Origin: Heliopora coerulea
Taxonomy: Eukaryota > Cnidaria > Anthozoa > Scleralcyonacea > Helioporidae
Length of the DNA stretch: 64,000 nucleotides
Assembly: GCA_030142905.1 (NCBI GenBank)
Contig: JASJOG010000109.1
Location: forward strand, 852,001 to 916,000
Direction: 5' to 3'
Below, in pieces: positions 42,701-54,700 of the stretch. The notes beneath the pieces are model-generated. The model saw nothing but the letters and a program-made list of their open reading frames with translations. It did not search any database and was not told the origin of the DNA. The position numbers and the translations under genes are program-made. Position 1 is the stretch's first letter. Each line of letters begins with the position of its first letter.

Positions 42701-45700
42701 TAGATATGAGGGAAGGTTTGAAAATCTTCTATTAAATTTTTAACTTGGTGTAACTTGTATCTACTGATTTAAATTTAGGATTGTTTTACTGTTTTGTTCT
42801 TTTCTGGAGCTCGGAGGGCGAGACATTTGTGCTATACCGTGAATTCGTTTGTCACGAAAGTTTCCGAAATTTGCCCAATAGTTAAAAGGTTGATGAAATT
42901 AATTTTCTACTGGAGGGGGTCTACCAGCTTCTCTACCCTTCCCCCCGGGCCCGCAGTATCTCTCGGTGGCACTGTATGGTGTAGATTTCATGGCCTAAAT
43001 TATTTCCTAGCTGCTTCAAATCTGGATTACTATTTGCTGTCTGGGAGGAATATCTGGTGTTCGTAATTAATTGAACATTCTATCGCAGATTCTCTTTCTT
43101 TCTTCGGGTGCCAACAAGCGCAAGCACATACTGATAATTCTCTCTAGGCACAGTTGAGTTAAATTCACGGAAAACGTGTCTAATTTGGAAGACTTGTGAT
43201 GACAAGACATTCAAGGGTCCTCTGCTAACTGACAATTGACTGATTTGCCATGGATTAAAGACCGTTTACACTGTAACATTCCGGGCACGGCAGGCTAATT
43301 AGCCGTGCCGAGCCTACATATACAGAGGTGCTTGGCACGGCTAAACTTTCAGGCACTTGTACCAAATTTCAAGAACTCTGCACCGTTTACACTGTGAAAA
43401 TCACCAGTGACGTGCCCAAAAATAGCGGAACCCGTGTCAAAATTTTAGCCGTGCGGCACCCAAAATGTTAACAATGTAAAACGGGATTTAAGTCAGTCAA
43501 TAAAGCTTAGGTTCTTGTCCACGACAGATAGCTAACTCAAAATGTGACTTGTAATGGCCGCTAGTCTGAAAAACTAAGTGGTATCGGTAATCAGTTACTT
43601 CTCGAAAAATGTAACTTCTGATAGTAATTGATGACCTTTGAGAGTATGTAACTTGCAACTGTCACCTGTGACAAATAGTAATTATTTTCAGTATTGCTAA
43701 ACAAACAGCATTATTATACACCCAAATTTCATTCTTGTTTCTTACTGGTCGACGTTCACCAGTTAATTCTCAATGTCCGGAAGCCGTGACATCATTTCCG
43801 CCGAATATCGTGAATCATTCGACGGAACTGTCCAAAAAAACAAATTATTAGACGCTGATGACGTAACCACCTCAAGGCCGCGAAACGTACAAAACAGCAA
43901 AAATGGCCTGCAGCAGTACGGAAAGTTAATCGCCCGAGTCTTTTTACTGCAAATCTTTTCTTGCTTCTATCACCGTTTTGAGTGTATAATAAAATAATAA
44001 TTGGATTCGGCTTATGCATAATATCAAGAATTATCCATACCAGGTAACATTGACCTCGGTCAGGATAATTCTTGGTATCATGCTCAGCCTCATTCAATAA
44101 TTGTTTATTAATTCTTTCCCGGTGGGATAAGACTTCTATTATTTTACTCTGGCTGACGCCCGACGATTTTACGCGACAAAGGGAAAGCTCCCACCACGAA
44201 AGAGTCGAAAAGACTGGAGAGACATGCAGCTTATCTCTGGTCTCTTCAGGTAAAAGAACACAGCTTTTTTTTCAATGTCTTACAGAGAAAAATTGCTTGG
44301 TCGATCGAGTGAATCTGTTAGAAAAGGAGCTCGAAAACCTACAAAGCGATCAACGCTACGAAGATGAATCACTAAAAGACGAGGGTTGTAAACGTAGGAT
44401 GAAACTAGGCGAGTACAAAGACCATGAGGCAAACGAAGTTCTTGATGTGTTACAAGAACAGTTATTACGCTTGGAAGAGGAAAAGAAATGTCTAAATGAA
44501 AAGATAAGGGCGTTTGAGACTGAAACAGAAGAGTTGATTAACATATTTGCAATTCAGAAAGATAAATTTGGGCAGGAGTTAGCCAATAAAGACCGAATTA
44601 TCAGTGTTTTTCAGAAAGAGCGGGAACTGATGGAGAAAGACTCCAGAAACATCAGGGATGAATTGGAGAAGACGAAAACGGCCATTGACAATTCCAAGAC
44701 GCAAATTGAGGAACTTAGGTCATCCATTGAAGAAAAGGACGCAGTGATTGCCAACCTCTCTGATTTACATAACGGGACATTAGAACAAACGAACAAGCTA
44801 CAGAGAGAATTGATTTCATCAGAAGAATGTCTAAAAAATGAATTGTCATTCAAAAAGATCTTTGAAGAGAAATTTGTTAAAGAAAGCAAAGAGAAGGCAT
44901 TGATTGAGGAGGAAAATCAGCAACTTAAGAAGCAGATCTACGATGTCAGGAAAGATACAGCAAAGTTAAAAGCTACGGAAGGCCAATTGCAGAACGAAAT
45001 AGAACGCTTTAAAAGACAGGTTACAATATTGGAAAAAGAAAACAATAATAAAGAAAAAGATTTTAGCGAACTGGAAAGGGTTAATGCAACGTTGCGTCGC
45101 GAGAGAGAAAATGACGAAGAAGTATTAGAGGAAGCGAAAAGAAATGCTGAGCAGCTACAAATCGACATTGAAATCCTGAAAAACGAAAACTATTCAACCC
45201 AAGAGCAGAAGAAGGCTCTAGAAAACAAGACTGACGCCTTACAATCGGATTTGAAAGGTATGGCTGAGAAGACAGCAAAGCAAGAGAACGAGATGTTTGG
45301 TTTACGTAACTTTCTTGAAGAAACGGAACGAAACTTAAAAAGCAAAACTATGGAAAAGACACTGCTAGAAGAGGAAGTCCAGAGATTGAAACAGGTTATG
45401 GAGGAACTAAGGATTGACAAACAACGACTGAAGAGATCTGTTGAGACAGCTAAAGAAGAATTGGACTCAGTCATATCGATTAAACAAAGCCTAGAACTAG
45501 ATAATGAAAAGCTGAATAATACTAACCAGACACTAAACCAGAAAGCTGATAAGTTCTTTGAAGAAATTGAAAACCTCCACGCCTCCTGTGCAACGAAGAC
45601 GAAAGAAAACGAAGATTTGAAGGGAGATTTGAACCAGAAACTTCGACTCATAGTGTTTCTGCAAGGACAAGAACAGAAACTCCAAAAAGATATCGAGGAG

Positions 45701-48700
45701 CTACTTTCCAATATGGCTAGTTCTAGTATTGAGCTGAAAAATGTCAAAGATGAATGCAGTAGGCTTTTGCACGACAAGGAAGCCATCGAGAAAAATTACG
45801 AAAAAGTCAACTTACAATTTCAAGAATGTCTCGGTCTCCTCGATGAGAAAAGAGAAGAGTATATCATTGGAAAGAACAGATTGGAGGACCAACTTGCAAA
45901 ACAAATGGAAGAGGCATCGCGCTTTAGGGAGCATAACGTTGAAGTAAAGGCAGATCTTAGAGATCGAGACGACGAAATAATTTTACTAAAAATGGAAAAA
46001 GAAGAACTTCTTAGAAATCTTGAGGACTCCAAAAATCAGATTGATGCCGCTTCATTGATGCAATGTCGTCTTGAACAAGAAGTTGACTTATTGAAACAAC
46101 GTGCTGAAGAATGTGAGGAAAATACAAGGAAGTCGTCGGAAAAGCAGGAAGAACTTAAGAAAAAATACACGAACGTCAAACGAATGCTGGAACTGGAAAA
46201 AGAAGAGAAGAGCGACATTGAGAGTTTGCTAACTGTGGTTACGGAAAGCGTTAGCCGATGGAAAAGGGTCAGTCAAGAAATTAAGGAGGAGAGGAACCGC
46301 CTGCAAATGCAAATTGAAAAGCAGGACAGAAATTTAAATGAGAAGCATTTGCACCTTTCGGAAGAAAAGTCGAGTTTGGAAAAGGACGTGGAGTCATTGA
46401 GAAATATAGTTCGACGAATGAAGTCGAATGAAGAGAAACTAAGAGGGAAAATCGAGGACCTCCGGGATGAAGTGGATAAACTATCAGATACTAAAGCTGA
46501 ACAGCAATCACAGATTATGAAACTGATTCACGAGAAAGATAAAATGTTTGAAACTATACGTGACATCGAGAAGATGAAGATTGATTATGCCAAGCTTCAG
46601 AAGGATACTGAAGAGAGAAGAAAGGAAAATACAGACTTGAGACAGCAAGTTGATGCATATCAAGACAGAGCACGAATGGCCGCAGACGAAAATGAAAGAC
46701 TGCAGAAAGAACTTGAAGAAAGTCGAAACCTATCAGAAACCATTGAAGCAAAAGCAAAGGAAATCAGGCAAAAGCGTCAAGAGCTGATGAACGAAAATTG
46801 CGTCCTGCGGGATTGCAATGCAGAAATTATTGATGAAAAACAAAGGCTACTCAACGAGAATTGCCGTCTAAAGGAGAGAAAGGACAGTATTATTCAAGAG
46901 CGAAATAAACTTCAGGACATGATCGAATCCCTTGATAAATGTCACAGTGAACACAACGACAAATTGACTCGAAAGAACGCTTTGCTTGTACAGGAGTTGA
47001 CCTCCCTTCGGCAAACATTGAAGAATTGCGAAGAAAAAGGAGAACGATTGCTGAAAGAGATGCAAGAGCGGAATAAGAATCTGGAAGAGGCCCTGAACGA
47101 AAACAGGGATATTCGGGAATCAATTAAGAAAGGAGACGCTGAGAACAAGCGTTTGAGGAAAAGGATCGAAGATTTGGTAAAGCAAGTTGAAAAGATTGAA
47201 CTGGAGAGAGAAGCAAAGATTCATGTAGAAATGGAATTGCTGGTACGAGAACGATGCATTATGAAACTCAAAGAGGATGAAAAAGCGTTGAATGCCTTGG
47301 TTGGTAGCTTGAATCAGCAGCAGAATGAAATTAAAAACACTCTACGGTATAAAGAAAGGGAGCTCAATGAACTCAAAAGTAACATGGAGACAGAATGTGA
47401 GGAAAAAGCAAAGTTTAAAGAGGTAATTAGAAGGCTTGACGAAGAGTTACGAAAACTAAAAACTCGGGAGCTTTCCACCATTAAAGAGCTACGCAACGAG
47501 AAAGACAAGAATAGCCAAATTGCTTCTGTGATTTCCAGACTGGAAAGAGAAAGAGATTATTGTAAAGAACTGCTAGAGAAAAACAACTGCAAGCATAAGT
47601 TGGAGACAGAAGAACTGGAAAATGATAAAAGTAAACTTGCAAATACGATTCAGAAGTTGGAGAATGAAAATGCTCAAGCGAAACACTTTAAAGAAGACCT
47701 AAAAGCTCAAGCTCAAGCCTGGCAAGAAGATGTGCGCTTGCTGAAAGCTGAGAAAATTGAACTGGCAAGAAAAACAAAGAAAAACGATGAAGAGATCATT
47801 GATCTCACCAATGAATTACATGCCCAGCAGGAAGAGAACCGTACTTTACTAGCAAACTATGAGAATCTGCAGAAAATATTTGCTTCAAAGGACTCCATTC
47901 TGTCGGACCAAACGTCTGGAATGGAGAAAGAAATTGAAGTGCTTCGTGACACTCTGACTCAACTACGTAGTGTCAATGAAACGAAGGGCAGAGAAATTGA
48001 TGAACTTAAAAGCAGATTGGAAAAGGAAAAGAACGCGAAAATTAATGCTGAGGTTAAAGTTAATGAAATGCGATTGAAACAGGAGAGATTAGAAGGGAAA
48101 AACGATGAATTAGCAAGTCATTGTGTAAGACTAGAAGACACGGTGAAAGAAGAAGTCAAGTTGAAACGTGAAAAAGTAGAAAACGAAAAGAATCTGGAGA
48201 ATGAGAAGCAAACGAGGAGAGCTGTTGAAAAGGAGCTAATGGAGAAGACTCAGAAACTTATGGAAAAGAACAATGAGCAAGAAAACATCAGGAACGAAAT
48301 GGAAGTATATAAGGAATCATTAGAGAAGCTTAAAAATACAAAGGAACAATTAATTGCAGCAAACGAGGAACTCACACAAAGAAATGAGCAGATTTTGCTC
48401 GACCTTCGCGCGCTTAGCGATAAACACGATCAGATAAGCTCAGAAAAAAGGCATTTGTCGGAATTAAAAAGTTTCCACGAGAACGAACTGGAGAGTGTCA
48501 AGAAAGAACTAAACAACACTCAAGCTGTACTCCAGTCTGAGATCCAAGAAATTGAGGCCGACAGATGTCAACTTCAGAACGATTTAAACACAAACGAAGA
48601 AGCCCTTGCCAGAATGACAGAGAAACACCAGAAGGTGCAAGATGACATGCGAAAAGTGAAAGAGGATGTGGAAGACCTGGAAAATGAGAATGAAGATCTT

Positions 48701-51700
48701 TTAGCAGAGCTGGAGCAATCAAGAGACAAATATAAGAGCGTTAAAGACGTCCTTTGTACGCTGCAGAATGAGCATGGAAATTTGCAAGAAGAGTTGCGAT
48801 TGAAGCTCAATGCCTGGAATGCGAGTAGAGAGAAGTTTAAGTTAGATAAGTTTGAAATGGAGACGGATATCGCCAATTTAAAGGAGAAACTTTCGCAAAC
48901 TCATGAACGAATAGAAAAGCAAAGAGAAATAGAGAAGATGCTGCGAAACGAAATCGAGGAAGTGAGTGATGCTTACGTTAAGTTAGAAGAGGAGATCCAT
49001 CACTGTAACAAAGAAAATATGACTTTAAAGGAGAAAATACAGGAGCTTTCACAAAACGTAGACGAGTTGGATCTTGCTCGAGAAACAGCATGCCTTTTGA
49101 AAGAGAAGAGACAGTCTGAATTACTTGAATCCGAGAAGTGTGTCCAACGCTTGGAAAGGAATGTTAAAGAAAAACAAAAGGCGAACAAGACAATGATGAA
49201 GGAGCTGGATGCGATGATCGAGAAGCAGAAATTCCTTGAATTGCAGCTTTCTGCAGAAAAAGATGTCAGCGATCAGAGACTTAGGGAATTGCAAGACCAA
49301 CAGAATTACCAAAGAAAATTAGACGAGGAGTTGTGGCGGACAAAACAGAAGCAAGAGAAATTTGAAGCAGAGATCGAGACATGGAGATTAAATGGTAATT
49401 CCATGAAACTTCGAATAGAAATGTTGGAAGAAGAACTGGAAAAGATGATGAACGAAAAAGAAAAGATTGCTCAACTTTATGAAGGGGGTAAAAACGATAA
49501 ACGCGTACATGAAGAGGAAGTTCAGAAAATGAAACTAGAACTAACTCATCAGATAGCATCGCTTGAAAAACGTATCTGTGAAATAACTGAAGAAAATGGT
49601 CGCTTAGACGAAGAACGTCATGTTCTTGGTGGAAAACTTAACCACCAAAAAATTGAAATGACCGGCTTGATCACTTCATTTGATGATATGACCAACAAGA
49701 ATGAATGCTCCCGAATGCTCATCTCAGCATTACACAATGATATTAGTATCAAAGATGAACAGATTGCCAAACTGGAAGAGAAAAAAGGACAAATGATCAA
49801 CTTACTGGCTGATTTAGACTCAAAGATTGCAGATATTCAAGTACAAGCTGTGCGTCTGGAAAACGAAAATAGCAGCTTGAGACAAGATGTTGCTCGCACA
49901 GACAGCATGGAGCAATATTGGAGAGAAACGGTCGACTACCAAGTCAAAACATTTTCCGAAAAGCTCAACATGGCATCAAGGGAAAAACAACAACTACAAG
50001 AAATGAAAGAGCATTTCAAGCAACTGCACTTGAACGCGGAGAGTGAAATTCATAATGTAAGCATTGAACTGAAGAAACTGCAGACTGAACAAGAACGTAT
50101 CGCTGCTGAAAATGCCTCACTTAAGCAGTCCAAGAACGTCCTGCTGTCTGAAGAGCAGGAGAGACTGTCAACAATAGACAAAGTGAAACAAAGTCTCAAC
50201 GTTGAGAAAAATAAAACAACCAAAATGGAAACCGAAATTTCGTGTCTTTTGGAAGAACGTCAGCATCTAAAGAGTGAGGTTGCTAGCTACTCTGAAAACT
50301 ATGAGAAGGCAAAATACGAATTGGAAGAAGCTAAAAATAAGAGCTTGGAAGTCGAAGCTAGATTAGAAGAGAAAAGTACAGATTTAGGGAGAACCCAGGA
50401 TATTCTGAAGAATGTCAGGGCGAAGACCAAGGAACAGGAAGAAACTCTCGTTAAAATCGTAATCAAACATAACGAGGTTTTACAAAACAAGGAAGAGACT
50501 ATCGAATTACTGACGAAGAAAATTCAGAATTTTGGAAAAATTATTGACGGTCTCACCTCAAAACTGCACCACTGTCAAAGAGAAAACGCAAGTAAAGATA
50601 TAGAAAGGAAACACTTGAAAGAAACCCTTGAAAGAAAGCACAAACGTTTGGACGATTTAGAAGTTTCTTATCAAAATGTGGTTAACTCGAAAGAGTCGTT
50701 GGATTTTGAGCACAAATATTTATCGGCACAGTTGAAAAAAATTTCCAAAGAGCTGGCAAAGTTGGAGCTCGAACATGAACGTGTTTTGGAAAAAAATGAA
50801 AGATTGCATACCGAGAACAAGAAGCAAGAAAAGGAATCAAACGAACGACTTAACATTATCTTCAAAGAAAAACAAGCACTTGAAGAAGGACTGAACGACC
50901 TAAGGACAAAATTAGCAAACGCTGATAACGACAATTACAATTTACGGCAAAAAACCGAAACTGAATCAAGAAAACAGGAAGAAACAATGAACTTTTTAAA
51001 CGAGGTTGAGCAAAAGCTACACCACCAGCAACGAGAAAACGAAATAATGTGGATCGCCCAGCAGAAGTCAATCTCGGAATTAAATTATCTGCATCAGGTC
51101 CACGAAAAGGTGAGCACCGCTCTTGCAAATCTCACTAATTGCAATGATCTTACTAACGTCAAAAATCAGTCAGTGAAGCAAGTAGAAAACAGCCCACAAG
51201 CCAAAGAGGACTCCAGGAAGATTTACCGATGTGAAAGGGAAGGTTCAGAAGAAACATTTCAAGAGAGCAGATTGGATAGTAAGAAACTCAAAAGTAATGA
51301 GAAAACCCTACCCGGAAATGGACAAGTCCAGCATCGAACAATGGCTCCTTTACAGAGAAACTTGAACATAACTCCAAAGAGCAGTGATCTGGAGACAAGT
51401 TTTTCTCAGATTGAAGTTGAAGTACACCGTCTTAGAAATATGGTAGTAGAAAGAGGAAAGGAAATTTCACGTGTAAAAGTCTTCATGGATTCATTACAAA
51501 ACGAAAGGAACACGTTAGATGTACAGTTAGCAAAACACCTTAGAAGATACCGAAATGAGCGCGTTCAGAAAGAAAAGGTCAGTGAAAATGTAATAAAGAT
51601 AAAAGGGGATATGGAAAGATTAAGAAAAGAAAAAGATGTCATTATCAAAGATCTGGAAGCAAAGATTTTAAAACTTTCCAAGACAAATGCTGAAATGCAA

Positions 51701-54700
51701 GAGGAGGTAGATTTTTTGAAGAAGGATAACTTTGAGATGGCAAGCGAACGAGACGAAATTGGGAAAGTAGTTACTCAAATGCAGGAAAGATTATGCAGCT
51801 TTGAGGATCAAGTCCGTGCTAAGGAAGAAGAACTGAGTTATTCTAAGACAACGATTACTACATGCAAGAAAAAGATCATTTGGTTGGAAGAAAGGAACCA
51901 AGAACTGAAAGATATATATGACAAAGACAAAGAGACTATGAGAAAAAATGAAGAAGAAAAAGCGATGCAGTTCAATGAAGTGAAGACTTTACAAGAACTG
52001 TGGAATGAAAGTTTGAGGCAGCTCGACAACTTTGAAAGGGAATTTAACATTTATCAGGAAGAAAAGAGGGATGAAGACAACAAATTACGACATTGTATCA
52101 TCGAAAGTTCTTGCAACATGAAGGACAGACTAGCAAGTCCACTCAAAGATTTAAGAAGCAGATTTGATAATCTTCACAAGAACAATCGTTTACAATCAAT
52201 GAAAATGAAAAAATTGCAAGAAGATGTGGAAAACGCACAGAATCAGTGGACCTTAAGTCTAGAGGAATTGTGTGAATGTAGGTCCACGAAGAATGTGCTT
52301 GAGGGAAAATATTTTGGACTACAAGAACAGCTATTCACAACAAAAGCCGAGTATAAAGAATCTTCTGCTAAAGTTGATGAACTAACAGCGAAATTAAACA
52401 ACGCTGAAGTAAAACTGGCAGAATCAAACGTGGCACATGAAGAAGAAAATCGACGAATTTCTCAAGAATTGTACCAAATGCAAATAGAACTGGTGTGTGC
52501 GTGCAATAAATTTAACCAGAGTATATCAGAGGCCAACTTACAGAAAGAAAAGCTGCTTGCAAAGGACAAACATATCATAGGGCTTGAGAAGAGCTTGAAA
52601 TGTTCACATCAAAACGAGAAAAAACTAAAAAGAATAACTTCTCAGCTGGAGACAAAAGTTAAAATACTTCTACAATCAAACGTAGAGCTGGATGAAGTTA
52701 TGAGCGAGTCGCAGACAAAAGCCCAAGTTTTGGAAAGTAAATTAATAAATGAAAGGGAAACAACCGAAAAGGAAAGGTCAGAGCAACAGGTAATCATTGG
52801 TCAGCTTAAACTAAAGTTGGAAGAGGCCGAACATCGTGGCGCGAGAATGAAGGAACAAGTATCAAAGGCAGAAAACAACGTGAAACAATTACAAGAAGAA
52901 TACCACAATGCAAAATCCCAATTTCAAGAAAAGAACTCAAGCTTAAACGCCGTGATTAACGAAAGAAAAGGCACAATTCTTCAGTTAAATAAGGAGGTGT
53001 TGCAGCTGAAGGCAGATATAAGTCACTTAAAAGAAAACAGAAATAAGCTTGTTAAGACAAACGACAAACTAAAGGAGAAGATTTCAGCTATGGGCAAAGA
53101 GATTCAACAATACAAAAATATCTTGACGGAAGGAAAAGAAGAAAAAGAAGCTATGAGGAAAAACCTTGCAGAAACTTTTTCAAAGGTATTGAAAGAAAAT
53201 GAAGCAATACCTTTTGACTTCGATGATCAAATTTCAAAACTAAAAAGAGTAGTGAAGGTGACTGAGGAGTTAAGGGCAAAAGCAGATGATCTGAGCAACA
53301 ACAGCAAGCACGACCGGAAAGAACTCTCGTCCTTCAAGGAAGAAAACGAAAAGCTCCATCATAGGCTTATAACAAAAAGCGATCAGTCCGAATCGCTAGG
53401 TCTGGAGAACTCAAAACTCAAGAAATATGTGTTGAAGTTGGAAATGGAGTTAGACCAAGCAGAGACAAATTACTCGCTGGTCGAAAGCAAGCTGCTTGGA
53501 TTTAAAGAAGACTTAGAATCAATGAAAGTAAAAGAAACTCGTCAGCAATATCAATACAAAGTTCTAGAAAAAGAAAAGGATTGCTTAGAAAATACAATAG
53601 CATGGACTAAAAACAAGATTGAAGAGGTCACTCGTAAACTCGAACATTCATTTCGTCTTCAGAGTGTGTTAGGCCCTGCTGAAAGGAGCGGTATCCTGGA
53701 CGACAGTGGTATTGATATTCACGAAAACGAAGTGAGTATTACTTCCAAGCGAGGTCCGCTGGACAGTGGAATATTCAGCCCAGATTTTGAGAAATCTGAT
53801 GCATTTCCAGCAAATGATAACGACGACATCTTTGCCGTTGATTACCTCAGATCTCTAGAGGTAGCAGTGGAGAAAACTTTGCAGATTATGTCGAGTCTTG
53901 ATAAAACGTTTCATGAGAAAACGCGACTGTTTAACGAGAAAGAAAAGAACTTCGTGAATGAAATTAGCAGTTTGAAGAAAACAGTCAATCACAATGACGA
54001 CATTTGTAGTGTTTTGGCGAAGGAAATCGAACGACAAGAGAAATCCCAGCAAAAATTCCAAGACTCACTTAAAGAAAAAGATAAAGATTTACAGGTGTGC
54101 CAAGCAGAATTACATCATCTTAGAGTAACTCATAGCGAGAAAGAAAAAGTTGTAAAAATGCTCGACGAATCTGTTCAAGAGTATCAGAAACGACAAGAAT
54201 TCTTGGAAAGTAAACTTGACGCAATGCTGAAAGAGATAGGACAAAAGAAAAGTGAAAAGACTCATACAGAAGAAACGAATCAGCAGTATCAGAAAACATG
54301 TGAAGAACTAAGGCAGACCTCTTTGACAAACAGTGTCACAAGTCAAAAGAAAATAAAAAATGTTGATACTACAATATGTGAGCTGGAAAATCAAGTGAGG
54401 GGGGCCGTACATGTAAACTCGCAACTTCGCACTACATGTGCGACTCTAAGAAAAACAACTGACCAACTCAACATTCAGGTAAGAATGTCCGCTGCAAGAA
54501 TCACTGAGCTAGAAACACAACTTAAGCAATGGGAAGAGGAAAACAAAAAAGCAAAGGAAAGGATTAGCCATCTTTCTCGAGAGTTAGATGATTGTAAGGC
54601 CGTGAATTTCCATTTGGAGCTGACTTGTAAGGAAGTGAAACAAGCTTACACTGAGGCATTTACACAGGAAGCAATTGTGCATGTCGAGATGGAGAGAGCT

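Larger units (their letters stand above)
29646..44285 (+). other. 14.6-kb intron of the giant coiled-coil gene
   Basis: Holds SINEs, MITEs, palindromes and duplicated repeat blocks listed separately, plus one possible small reverse-strand ORF (34355-34771). I see no further exon with coiled-coil character between the two coding exons. Stretches 32905-34350, 34775-35690 and 36940-37900 show nothing I can name. Confidence 0.65.

Noticed and set aside
44072..44285. Upstream extension of the giant reading frame with an ATG-like start at 44072
   Set aside because: The segment lacks heptads and is mostly a reverse TTTCCCGG MITE (44108-44208). A polypyrimidine TTACAG acceptor at 44285 joins in phase to exon 1 at 29645.
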